NCBI GenBank assembly: GCA_016841325.1
Contig: JAENZJ010000012.1
Span: 1 to 64,000 of the forward strand
Direction: 5' to 3'
DNA length: 64,000 nt
DNA from: Thermincola carboxydiphila
Lineage (GTDB): Bacteria; Bacillota; Thermincolia; Thermincolales; UBA2595
Each line of letters starts with the position of its first letter. The stretch's first letter is position 1. A program made the translations under genes and the position numbers. Below, in pieces: positions 9,667 to 18,470 of the stretch. The notes under the pieces were generated by a model that had not been told where the DNA came from, did no database searches, and saw only the letters and a program-made list of their open reading frames with translations.

Positions 9667-11424
9667 ATGGATAGTTCAGAAAGACACCAGAGAATGACTC
9701 TGGAAAATTACCTCGGTGCATATTTCCAAAAAAATCAGGGTGTCAGGCTGGGTGAAACAACTGTGATCAGCCATAAGGTACACGGCAATGACCCCAAGGC
9801 TCCCGGTGAGATCCGCATTTATACCGACACAGATGCAGGACGGTATTATTTGAAGAACCCTGAAGAAAACATGGTCCTTCACATGGATGTATTCCATGAG
9901 CCGGCCTGTCTGGACCCGGTTTACGTAGCCAGGCGGGTCTGGCAGGGTATTGATAAATACTTTGTCCAACTCCGTAACGAAAACCGCTCCCTCTTTACGC
10001 AGGAGAAAATCAAAGAACTGTCGAAAATGATGGTACAGAATATTGTTATTAGGACCTCCGGCGGGTCGGGGACTGTTTGGGAACTGGCCAACCATAAAGG
10101 CCGACTGGAGCACGATAAAGCCGGAAAACCTGAAACTCATGTCCACCTCCTGTTTTCGGTTGCTCCCAAATATTATGACAGCATTATATTTATCGCCGAT
10201 GCCGTAGAACAGGCAATACTCAAACACGGCTTCGAAATCAGGCGAGTCGAAAAGATAATCCACTGTGAAAAAGACTCTGACCCCGGTCCGGGCTTTGGAA
10301 TAGGGTTTGGCCTGCCGGGTTTTAATATACCCGAAGCGCTTCAGCACCGCCGCCACCAGAACCGTCTCCAGATTATCATGAACCTGGCGAGCGCTTTCGG
10401 GAGTATTGAGGATGCTGCCAGGTTCCTTGAATCCCTTACCACAACAGGCAATATCTTTCTGGGGTCATTTGCCAAAAAGCATACTGACGGCGGGTTGAAA
10501 CAGACCCTTTTGGACCTTTCAAATGCCAACATTGTGCAAAAGAAAAAGTTCGCCTTTGTCCTCACTGAAGAGGGTCAGACACTAAAGAATTTCATCAGGG
10601 GCCATCAAAAGGAACTTGAGGCCCAGGTCAGGAAGTCTATCCGCCGTTACCAGATAGTCCGCCACGATTACCGGACATACCGAAATTCTGATTTGAAATC
10701 ACGCAAGAGTCACCTGACTGACCATAAAAAGGTGCTTAATTCGGCCAACAATGCATGGATCACTGATATTGCTATCCCGGAAACTGTTGTCAGTGCATCT
10801 GCGCGAAGTTTTCTTGAAGGCAGTCCGCGAATGACAGTTACTAAAAAGGATTTCAAAGTATTTGGCAAAAAATCATTTGCCCCTATTGACACCTGTATCT
10901 CCATTGATTGCAGCGGAAGCATGGTCGGGGAAAAAATCAAGGCGGTCTCTTACCTGGCCGAACACTTCCTACTCACCTCCAAAGAAAAGGTCGGGGTGCT
11001 TTCTTTTCAGGAAATGGATGCCCGGGTTGTTGTCCCCTTCACCAAGAGCTACCAGAAGCTTCAGGACGGCCTGCGGTCAATTCATCCCGAAGGACTCACT
11101 CCACTTGCCAAAGGAATTGCTGAAAGCATTAAACTGATTAAAATGAAACGGGCCCGTAATCCCCTGTTGGTACTTATTACGGACGGGATTCCCAACTTCC
11201 CGCTGTGGACTATGGATGCTCAGGATGATGCCCTCAGGGCAGCCAAAATGATTGCCGAGAACCGGATCAGGTTTGTCTGTATCGGGGTAATTCCCAACGA
11301 AACATTTATGAAACAATTAGCTGCAGCAGGGAGAGGAAATCTTTATATTGTTGACGAACTCAATAAAAACAGCCTATTGGATGTTCTCACCAGGGAATGG
11401 GAACAATACAAATACCGTAAATAA
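9667..11424 (+). CDS. VWA-domain protein, tandem copy 1
   Basis: 585 residues. The C-terminal von Willebrand A domain (about 395-580) keeps a complete MIDAS metal site: DCSGS (414-418), T478 in GLTPLAKG and D506 in ITDG. The N-terminal 230 residues form an unrecognised alpha/beta region (LHMDVFHEPA, TSGGSG, ETHVHLLFS, HGFEIRRVEKI). Residues about 235-335 look like a winged-helix-like segment (SNANIVQKKKFAFVLTEEG) leading to a basic helix (VRKSIRR). ATG preceded by GGGAGGG. Closely similar over its whole length to the next two genes. ChlD/CbbO/NorD-type VWA proteins partner with AAA+ rings, so this is probably the adaptor of the upstream ATPase. No membrane segment. Confidence 0.85.
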   Translation: MDSSERHQRMTLENYLGAYFQKNQGVRLGETTVISHKVHGNDPKAPGEIRIYTDTDAGRYYLKNPEENMVLHMDVFHEPACLDPVYVARRVWQGIDKYFVQLRNENRSLFTQEKIKELSKMMVQNIVIRTSGGSGTVWELANHKGRLEHDKAGKPETHVHLLFSVAPKYYDSIIFIADAVEQAILKHGFEIRRVEKIIHCEKDSDPGPGFGIGFGLPGFNIPEALQHRRHQNRLQIIMNLASAFGSIEDAARFLESLTTTGNIFLGSFAKKHTDGGLKQTLLDLSNANIVQKKKFAFVLTEEGQTLKNFIRGHQKELEAQVRKSIRRYQIVRHDYRTYRNSDLKSRKSHLTDHKKVLNSANNAWITDIAIPETVVSASARSFLEGSPRMTVTKKDFKVFGKKSFAPIDTCISIDCSGSMVGEKIKAVSYLAEHFLLTSKEKVGVLSFQEMDARVVVPFTKSYQKLQDGLRSIHPEGLTPLAKGIAESIKLIKMKRARNPLLVLITDGIPNFPLWTMDAQDDALRAAKMIAENRIRFVCIGVIPNETFMKQLAAAGRGNLYIVDELNKNSLLDVLTREWEQYKYRK

Positions 11425-11471
11425 AAATAATTACTTACTACTGTACTCCCCTGCAAAGGAGGGCATAAACC

Positions 11472-13223
11472 TTGGAAAGTTCCGAAAGGCACAAGCGGCT
11501 GACCCTGGAAAACTACCTCTCAGCATATTTCAGGGAAAACCAGGGTGTACGCCTGGGAGAAACCACTGTTCTCAGCCAGAACGTTCACGGAAATGACCCT
11601 AAAACTCCGGGGAAAATTATGATATATACAGACCAGGATGCCGGGAAATTCTACCTGGAAAACCAGGAAGATGACCTGACACTGCACATGGATGTGTTTC
11701 ACGAACCTGCCTCCCTGGACCCCATCTATGTTGCCCGGAGGATATGGCAGGGTGTGGAAAGCTATTTTACCCAGCTAAAAGAACACGAAAACAGGCTGGC
11801 TTATTCTGATGATAAGATAAAGGATTTGACAAGGGAGTTTGTCAAGAGCATCACCCTGAGGACCTCCGGAGGTAAAGGAACTGTGTTTGCCCTGGCCAAG
11901 CGGGAAGTGCAGCTGGTTCCCGAAAAAACCCGAAAACCCGAAACACACGTTCATCTCCTATTCTCTGTAAACCCGGAACACTATGACAGTGTGTTATTTA
12001 TTGCCGATGCCGTAGAACAGGCAATTATGAACCAGGGCTTTGAAATCAGGCGCGTGGAAAAAATCGTGCACTGTGAAAAAGAAATCCAATACAAACCAGG
12101 AATCGGTATAGGTTTCGGACTGCCCGGGTTTAAGTCGCAGGAAGCCCAGGAATACCGGGCTCACCAAAACAGGCTGCAGATAATTATGAATCTGGCAGGT
12201 GCCTTTGGAAGTATCGAAGATGCCTCGCGTTTTCTGGAGTCACTCACCACTGCAGGAAACGTGTTTCTTGGCTCCTTTGCCAAGAAACACACTGATGGTG
12301 ACCTGAAACAGACTCTGCTGGACCTTTCCAACGCAAATATTGTAAAAAAGACCCGGTTTGCTTTTGTCCTTACTGACGAAGGCAAGGCACTGAAGGATTT
12401 TATCAGTCAGCACCAGAAGGAACTGGAAGCCCAGGTGCGCAAATCCATCCGCAGGCATCAAATCGTCAGGCATAATTACCGGACCTTCAAAAATACTGAT
12501 TTGAAGTCTAAAAAAAGCCGGCTTACCGACCATAAAAAAACATCAGAATGGCGGGACCACAGTGATATTGCCATTCCGGAAACGGTGGTCAGGGCTGCTG
12601 CCCGGAGCTTTCTGGAAGGCCAGCCCCGCATCTCCATAAAGAAAAATGATTTCAAGGTCTATGGCAAAAAATCCTTTGCCCCCATTGACACCTGCCTGGC
12701 CATTGACTGCAGTGGCAGTATGGTAGGTGAAAAAATCAGGGCAGTTTCCTATCTGGCGGAACATTTCCTCCTCACTTCCAAGGAAAAAGTCAGTGTCATT
12801 GCCTTTCAGGAGATGAATGCCCGAATTGTGGTCCCATTTACAAAAAACTACCAGAAGCTCCAGGACGGCCTGCGGACTATTCAGCCCGAAGGCCTGACTC
12901 CCCTTGCCAAAGGAATCATGGAGAGTATTGACCATATTAAGGCCAAAAGAGCGCGCAACCCTCTGCTTATCCTGATAACAGACGGTATTCCCAACTTTCC
13001 GTTGTGGACAACTGACGCCCAAAAGGACGCCCTGAAGGCTGCCGAAATGATAGCAGAAAACAAGATCAGGTTTGTCTGCATAGGTGTTATTCCAAATGAG
13101 GAGTTTATGAAAAACCTTGCTGCCAAGGGACGGGGCAACCTCTATGTTGTGGATGAGCTTGACAAAAACAGCCTTGTGGATGTGGTTACCCGGGAATGGG
13201 AACAATATAAATACAGCAAATAG
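11472..13223 (+). CDS. VWA-domain protein, tandem copy 2
   Basis: 583 residues, collinear with copies 1 and 3. The MIDAS residues are intact (IDCSGSM, GLTPLAKG, ITDGIPN). The N-terminal region again has HMDVFHEPA and HGFEIRR-like blocks (here QGFEIRR). Start is TTG, 8 bases after AAGGAGGG, and the resulting N-terminus MESSERHKR matches copy 1 (MDSSERHQR), so the start is well supported. It is 47 bases after copy 1 with its own strong ribosome site. The spacer after the winged-helix-like part differs most between copies (TSEWRDHSDIAIPE here), which might set partner choice. Confidence 0.85.
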   Translation: MESSERHKRLTLENYLSAYFRENQGVRLGETTVLSQNVHGNDPKTPGKIMIYTDQDAGKFYLENQEDDLTLHMDVFHEPASLDPIYVARRIWQGVESYFTQLKEHENRLAYSDDKIKDLTREFVKSITLRTSGGKGTVFALAKREVQLVPEKTRKPETHVHLLFSVNPEHYDSVLFIADAVEQAIMNQGFEIRRVEKIVHCEKEIQYKPGIGIGFGLPGFKSQEAQEYRAHQNRLQIIMNLAGAFGSIEDASRFLESLTTAGNVFLGSFAKKHTDGDLKQTLLDLSNANIVKKTRFAFVLTDEGKALKDFISQHQKELEAQVRKSIRRHQIVRHNYRTFKNTDLKSKKSRLTDHKKTSEWRDHSDIAIPETVVRAAARSFLEGQPRISIKKNDFKVYGKKSFAPIDTCLAIDCSGSMVGEKIRAVSYLAEHFLLTSKEKVSVIAFQEMNARIVVPFTKNYQKLQDGLRTIQPEGLTPLAKGIMESIDHIKAKRARNPLLILITDGIPNFPLWTTDAQKDALKAAEMIAENKIRFVCIGVIPNEEFMKNLAAKGRGNLYVVDELDKNSLVDVVTREWEQYKYSK

Positions 13224-13258
13224 ATCATTTTCCGGTGCTCAAAAGGAGGAAGGGACCC

Positions 13259-15004
13259 TTGGAACGCTCCGAGAGACATCAGCGAATGACCCTGGAACAC
13301 TACCTGACGGCATATTTCAAGCAGAATCAGGGGGTGCGCCTGGGGGAAACCACGGTAATCAGTCATAAAGTGCATGGCAATGACCCCGGAAATCCCGGGG
13401 AGATACATATTTATTCCGATCAGGATGCCGGCAGGCATTATCTGAAAAATTCGTCAGATAACCTGGTGCTCCATATGGATGTTTTCCATGAACCGGCCAT
13501 GCTTAACCCGGTACATATTGCCCGCCGGGTATGGCAGGGACTGGAAACTTACCTCACCAAACTTTTTGAAGAAGAGTCAGAAGACTTGACCAGGGATGAA
13601 ATTACCAACCTGACCAAAAAGCTGACCCAAAACATTATTTTAAGAACATCTGCGGGTTCCGGAAATGTTTTTGAACTGTCAAGCCTAAAAGTAAAACTTA
13701 TCCCGGAAAAACAACAAAAGCCCCAGACCCATGTCCATCTTTTAATATCTATGGAGTCAAGTCATTATGACTCTATTTTATTTATTGCTGACGGAGTCGA
13801 ACAGGCAATACTCAACCAGGGGTTCGAAATCAGGCGTGTGGAAAAAATCGTACACCGCAGGAAGGATATTGAAATAGAATCCGCCGGCGGTATCGGCCTG
13901 GGCCTGCCTGGCTTCAGTTCAGCAGAGGCAGAAAAGTACCGGGCGCACCAGAACCGGCTGCAAATGATCATGAACCTGGCAAGTGCTTTCGGAAGTATAG
14001 AAGATGCCGGCAGGTTTCTGGATACACTTTCTGCAGCCGGAAACATTTTTTTGGGCACCTTTGCCAGGAAACACGGTGACGGTGACCTGAAACAAACCCT
14101 TCTGGACCTTACCAATGCGGGCATGGTCAAAAAAACTGCCTTTGCCTTTGTCCTCACAGAAGCAGGCAAAGGAATGCGGGACTTTATCAGGGAACATCAG
14201 AAGGAACTTGAAGCCCAAGTCCGGAAATCTATCCGCAGACACCAGATAGTGAGGCACAATTACCGTACTTATAGGAATTCGGAACTTAAATCCCGCAAAA
14301 GCCACCTGACAGACCACAAAAAGGTATCCCCGTGGTCAGGGCACAGTGATATTGCAATTCCGGAAACGGTAGTTGCGGCCTCGGCACGCAGTTTTTTGGA
14401 GGGCCAGCCCCGGATGACTGTTAAAAAAAAGGACCTCCGGGTTTTCGGGAAAAAATCCTTTGCTCCTATTGACACCTGTATTGCCATTGACTGCAGTGGC
14501 AGTATGGTCGGTGAGAAGATTAGGGCGGTTTCTTACCTGGCCGAACACTTTCTCCTGACTTCCAAAGAAAAAGTAAGTGTGGTCTCTTTTCAGGAGATGG
14601 AAGCCAGAATAGTTGTCCCCTTTACTAAGAACTATCAGAAACTCCAGGAAGGGCTGCGCATGATCCAGCCCCAGGGACTGACGCCCCTGGCCAAGGGTAT
14701 TGTCACCAGTATTGAACTGATGAAACAAAAAAGGGCCCGCAATCCCCTGCTGGTCCTGATTACAGACGGCATCCCCAACTTCCCGCTATGGACCACCGAT
14801 GCCCAAAAAGATGCCCTGACGGCTGCAAAGCTCATCTCAGAAAACAAAATACGGCTGGTCTGTATCGGTGTTATTCCCAACGAGGATTTTATGCAGGAAC
14901 TGGCATCCATAGGTCAGGGTAATCTCTACATTGTTGATGAACTTGACAAGAATAGCCTTGTTGACGTGGTTACCCGGGAATGGGAACAATATAAGTACAG
15001 TTGA
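13259..15004 (+). CDS. VWA-domain protein, tandem copy 3
   Basis: 581 residues. A longer frame opens at 13235, but TTG at 13259 lies 9 bases after an AGGAGG run and gives MERSERHQRMTLEHYL, matching copies 1 and 2. The MIDAS site is complete (IDCSGSM, GLTPLAKG, ITDGIPN). Residues 201-216 differ from the other copies (RKDIEIESAGGIGLGL). The gene lies 35 bases after copy 2 and 97 bases before the aminotransferase-reductase fusion. Keeping three intact copies argues for distinct roles or a hetero-oligomeric ring rather than drift after duplication. Confidence 0.85.
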   Translation: MERSERHQRMTLEHYLTAYFKQNQGVRLGETTVISHKVHGNDPGNPGEIHIYSDQDAGRHYLKNSSDNLVLHMDVFHEPAMLNPVHIARRVWQGLETYLTKLFEEESEDLTRDEITNLTKKLTQNIILRTSAGSGNVFELSSLKVKLIPEKQQKPQTHVHLLISMESSHYDSILFIADGVEQAILNQGFEIRRVEKIVHRRKDIEIESAGGIGLGLPGFSSAEAEKYRAHQNRLQMIMNLASAFGSIEDAGRFLDTLSAAGNIFLGTFARKHGDGDLKQTLLDLTNAGMVKKTAFAFVLTEAGKGMRDFIREHQKELEAQVRKSIRRHQIVRHNYRTYRNSELKSRKSHLTDHKKVSPWSGHSDIAIPETVVAASARSFLEGQPRMTVKKKDLRVFGKKSFAPIDTCIAIDCSGSMVGEKIRAVSYLAEHFLLTSKEKVSVVSFQEMEARIVVPFTKNYQKLQEGLRMIQPQGLTPLAKGIVTSIELMKQKRARNPLLVLITDGIPNFPLWTTDAQKDALTAAKLISENKIRLVCIGVIPNEDFMQELASIGQGNLYIVDELDKNSLVDVVTREWEQYKYS

Positions 15005-15101
15005 AAATAATTTTATCTTTATTGGACTAAAATATATAATATAAGCATATATTTAATAATGTCGTTTAATTTGGATTATGTACTGAAGGGACTGGATTGT
15101 T

Positions 15102-17804
15102 TTGAGTATGGAATGGCTAAACCCGTCAACAGACAAATTACTGAAAAGTTTTAGGCTGGAAATGGAATATGTGAAAGGTGAGGGGCTATACCTGTATGAC
15201 CGGGAGGGTAACTCATACCTGGACTTCATTTCACAGTACGGGGCTGTCCCCTTTGGGTACAATCCTCCGGAAATAGCCGCTGTGGTACAGGATTTTATGA
15301 ATTCAGGCCTGCCCGCAATGGTTCAGCCATCGGTGCCGATAAAGGCCGCAGAACTTGCCGAAAAGCTGCTTAGACTGGCTCCCGGTGAAATGTCCCAGGC
15401 CACCTTCTGTCAAAGTGGCGCCGAAGCAGTGGAAACTGCCATTAAACTGGCCCGCTCCACAACGGGAAAACAAATAATCCTGTCCACAAAAAACAGCTTT
15501 CACGGTAAAACCATGGGGGCTTTGTCGGCTACGGGGAGGCCTGTTTACCAGGAACCCTTTTTTGCACCTGTAGCCGGATTTGAGACTATCCCCTTTAACG
15601 ATATCGATGCCCTGGAAACCAAGCTGAAAAGTCAGGGAAATGAAATTGCTGCCTTTATTGTTGAACCCATCCAGGGTGAGGGTGGTATCATCATTCCCTC
15701 AGAAGGTTACCTCAAACGCGCCGAGCTTATCTGCCGCAGTTACGGTGTCCTGTTGATTGTTGATGAGGTCCAGACAGGTCTGGGCAGGACCGGCAGTCTT
15801 TTTGCCTGTGAAAGGGAAGGAGTTAACCCTGATATACTGTTACTGTCCAAGGCCCTTGGAGGTGGTCTGGTTCCCCTGGGTGTCTGCCTGAGTTCAAGAC
15901 ATGCCTGGAACGACAGATTTGGCAAACTGCATAGTTCTACCTTTGCCAATAATAACTTCACCTGCTCTGTTGGGCTTGCAGTCATAGACAGGCTGACGGC
16001 AAACGGCCGGTCTCTGGTCAAGTCTGCTGCCACTATGGGTTCATATCTCCTGGACTGCCTCCGCAGGATAGACTCCAGGTTTCCCGGTGTCATCAGGGAA
16101 ATTCGGGGACAGGGACTGATGGCCGGGGTGGAATTCAACGGCTTTGACGGCTCTGAATCTTTTAGCATGCGGTATTTAGCCCGGCAAAGCGGTTTTTCCG
16201 CATTGCTTGCAGGGTATCTGCTGCACATTCATAAGATACGGTGTGCCCCGTTCCTGAACAATTCCATGACTCTCAGGCTGCAGCCATCCCTAACTGTCAG
16301 CAGAGAACAGATCGGACAGGCTCTGGATGCTCTGGAAAATGTCGTGGAAATACTTTATTACCAGGATTACAGTGAGTTATATAGTTACCTTTTAGACCGG
16401 AAAGTTCACGGCAAGATTACTGATTTCAGAACATACCGGAAACCCGTCAGGGGTTCGGCCCTGCTCCCGGGAGAAAAGCCCACTGAAAAATTTGCTTTTC
16501 TCATTCATTATCCGGCAGTGGAGGATATTGTTAAAAACAACCCATCCTTTATCAAACTTAACGAGACCGAGCAGGAAAAACTGCTGGACTGGGAAGCATC
16601 CCTGGATGCTGCGCCGGATGTTATTGTACACCTCCCAGCCTTTAAGTCCAAAGCTGGCAAAATTGCCGAAGGATGGTTAATTGGCATTCCGTACAGCGGA
16701 AAACACCTCGTTAATATGCCCAGGAAAAAAGCGGTATCAGTTTTGACTGAAGCCATTGACCTGGCCAAAGATATGGGTGCGAAAATTGTAGGCCTGGGTG
16801 CCTATACATCTATTGTCAGCCGCGGCGGCGCCGACCTCCAGGGAAAAGGGGTGGCAATTACCTCAGGCAACAGTTTCACTGTGGCCACAGCTTTTGATGC
16901 TTTGATGAAGGGCGCCTCCATGATGGACATTAAACCCGAAAAGGCTACCGGAGCCGTAATCGGGGCCACAGGTGCCATTGGAAGAGTGTGTGCCATTATG
17001 CTGGCCCGGGAAGTTGGCCAACTCTACCTGGTGGGAAACCCGGGCAAAGAGAAAACCAGCCTGCGCAGGCTGGAAAAACTGGCTGATGAAATATATGGAC
17101 ATATATTAACAGATTTGGTCAATGACAATACTTCACTCGACCACCAGAGGGGAATTGCCAAATGGTTGAAGGGTTTTGTCACCTGGCTTAATAATTCTGA
17201 CCCCCGCCAGGCCGAAAAACTCACAAGTGCAGTCGCAGTCAGGGAGGGAACACCTTTTTCACTGTCCCAATTTATCAACAACAACCTGGCACGGTCCGGC
17301 AAATTCAGCACCCCTCCGCTTAAGATTACCGTAAATATCCGGCAGGCGCTGCTGCAGTCAGACCTGGTGATCACGGCATCAAACTCGACATCTGACCTGA
17401 TTATGCCGGAACACCTGAAACAGGGCTGTGTCATATGCGATGTTGCCCGCCCGGCAGACGTCTCCCGGTCTGTACTCAGCAGCCGCAAAGATGTCTTGGT
17501 AATTGAAGGCGGCCTGGTAAAGTATCCTGATAAAATCTGCTTTGGGCAGAATATCGGCTATGCCCCGGGAATGAACCTGGCCTGCCTGTCGGAAACGATG
17601 CTCCTGGCCCTGGAAGGGGATTACCGTGACTTCAGTATCGGGCTGAAACTGCCGGTGGAGGATATTTATTATCTTAAGGGCCTGGCGCGGAAGCATGGCT
17701 TCGAACTTGCCATGCCGCAAAATACAGAGGGTGCCATAACCCCGGAAATAGCAGAAGCAGCCCGGAAAAATGCACGCTGTATTGATGTCCGGAAAAAGGC
17801 CTAA
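15102..17804 (+). CDS. Fusion: class III aminotransferase + acyl-ACP-reductase-like domain
   Basis: 900 residues. Residues about 1-420 are a class III PLP aminotransferase (acetylornithine/GABA type): QSGAEAVETA, VDEVQTGLGRTG (220-231), PLP Lys250 in LSKALGGG. After a linker (about 420-460) comes an AAR-like domain (463-875): FAFLIHYP, GLGAYTS (564-570), TSGNSFT (588-594), the Rossmann motif GATGAIG (621-627), IEGGLVKYP and Cys828 in NLACLSETML, which aligns with the acyl-enzyme Cys of cyanobacterial AAR. An insertion of about 60 residues (650-745) separates Rossmann motif and Cys. TTG start 11 bases after GAAGGG; ATG at 15108 is an alternative. A logical combined reaction is acyl thioester to aldehyde to primary amine (inference). 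Its TAA overlaps the stop of bioY on the other strand. Confidence 0.85.
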   Translation: MSMEWLNPSTDKLLKSFRLEMEYVKGEGLYLYDREGNSYLDFISQYGAVPFGYNPPEIAAVVQDFMNSGLPAMVQPSVPIKAAELAEKLLRLAPGEMSQATFCQSGAEAVETAIKLARSTTGKQIILSTKNSFHGKTMGALSATGRPVYQEPFFAPVAGFETIPFNDIDALETKLKSQGNEIAAFIVEPIQGEGGIIIPSEGYLKRAELICRSYGVLLIVDEVQTGLGRTGSLFACEREGVNPDILLLSKALGGGLVPLGVCLSSRHAWNDRFGKLHSSTFANNNFTCSVGLAVIDRLTANGRSLVKSAATMGSYLLDCLRRIDSRFPGVIREIRGQGLMAGVEFNGFDGSESFSMRYLARQSGFSALLAGYLLHIHKIRCAPFLNNSMTLRLQPSLTVSREQIGQALDALENVVEILYYQDYSELYSYLLDRKVHGKITDFRTYRKPVRGSALLPGEKPTEKFAFLIHYPAVEDIVKNNPSFIKLNETEQEKLLDWEASLDAAPDVIVHLPAFKSKAGKIAEGWLIGIPYSGKHLVNMPRKKAVSVLTEAIDLAKDMGAKIVGLGAYTSIVSRGGADLQGKGVAITSGNSFTVATAFDALMKGASMMDIKPEKATGAVIGATGAIGRVCAIMLAREVGQLYLVGNPGKEKTSLRRLEKLADEIYGHILTDLVNDNTSLDHQRGIAKWLKGFVTWLNNSDPRQAEKLTSAVAVREGTPFSLSQFINNNLARSGKFSTPPLKITVNIRQALLQSDLVITASNSTSDLIMPEHLKQGCVICDVARPADVSRSVLSSRKDVLVIEGGLVKYPDKICFGQNIGYAPGMNLACLSETMLLALEGDYRDFSIGLKLPVEDIYYLKGLARKHGFELAMPQNTEGAITPEIAEAARKNARCIDVRKKA

Positions 17805-18367
17805 AACTCCCTCCGTATTTTTACCTGCCTGGCAACAGGTACAGCTATCACAGATACAAGGGCAGCTTTGACCACATCGGACACAATAAACGGCAGGAAA
17901 ACATACTGGAGCACAGTCCATACTGTCATGGCCTTACCCAGGTAAAAGTTCATCAATACATAAAAATAAGGAACACCAACCAGGTAAAGGATTACTATTC
18001 CGGCACATGATGCAATAAAATAACTCCAGACTGTATTTTTGGCGATCTTCTCAGTTATTTTCCCGGTAACAAAGGCAGCGCCTATAAATCCAAACAGGAA
18101 TCCTGCAGTTGGTTTAATCAGATATGCCAGCCCGCCGTATGGAGGGGTCTGAAAAACCGGGATCCCGGCGAGACCGATGACCAGGTAAACCGTCAGGCTC
18201 AAAGCGCCCAACCTGCCTCCCATGAGGACACCTGCCAGCATGGTGATAAATGGCAGGATACTGAACGGTACCACAACATCCCCGCCAAACCTTAGCATCA
18301 GACCCCCGGCACATGCCAGGGCTGCGAACATGGATACAAAAGCCATCTCCTTGACAGAAATTTTCAT
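17801..18367 (-). CDS. bioY: Biotin transporter substrate-binding subunit BioY
   Basis: 188-residue membrane protein with about six hydrophobic segments; the S-component of an ECF transporter that captures biotin. Family marks are GGDVVVPFSILPF near the N-terminus, the central GGLAYLIKPTAGFLFGFIGAAF block and a short basic C-terminus. ATG start. No EcfA/T genes lie next to it, so it probably uses a shared energising module or acts alone. A BirA operator just upstream (18383-18413) ties it to biotin status. Its stop codon overlaps the stop of the convergent fusion gene in the four bases CTAA. Confidence 0.95.
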   Translation of the reverse strand: MKISVKEMAFVSMFAALACAGGLMLRFGGDVVVPFSILPFITMLAGVLMGGRLGALSLTVYLVIGLAGIPVFQTPPYGGLAYLIKPTAGFLFGFIGAAFVTGKITEKIAKNTVWSYFIASCAGIVILYLVGVPYFYVLMNFYLGKAMTVWTVLQYVFLPFIVSDVVKAALVSVIAVPVARQVKIRREF

Positions 18368-18382
18368 TAAATAACACTCCCT

Positions 18383-18413
18383 TTGTTAACCTGTTTTTTT
18401 TGTTGGTTTACAA
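18383..18413. promoter_or_regulatory. BirA operator upstream of bioY
   Basis: TTGTTAAC (18383-18390), 15 bases, GTTTACAA (18406-18413): inverted half sites with the spacing of Firmicutes BirA boxes. It lies 16 bases before the bioY start, so biotin-loaded BirA should repress bioY. Confidence 0.85.
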
Positions 18414-18470
18414 TGGAAACAAAAAAAACATGTACCTCAAATTAGCTTACAACAATTTCCGTTACAAATT

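Noticed and set aside
9676-10356. Open frame of 226 codons on the minus strand across VWA copy 1
   Set aside because: Shadow of the plus-strand gene; no start signal or domain.
12543-13205. Open frame of 220 codons on the minus strand across VWA copy 2
   Set aside because: It mirrors the coding frame of the VWA gene, appears in the same place across the other copies and lacks a ribosome site.
8165-15004. Magnesium or cobalt chelatase for chlorophyll or cobalamin
   Set aside because: ATPase and VWA parts resemble BchI and BchD, but no large chelatase subunit or pigment/corrin gene is in the window.
8165-15004. Gas-vesicle or phage-defence cluster
   Set aside because: No gvpA-like gene, nuclease, toxin or typical defence effector is present; VWA proteins here have an unrelated N-terminal region.
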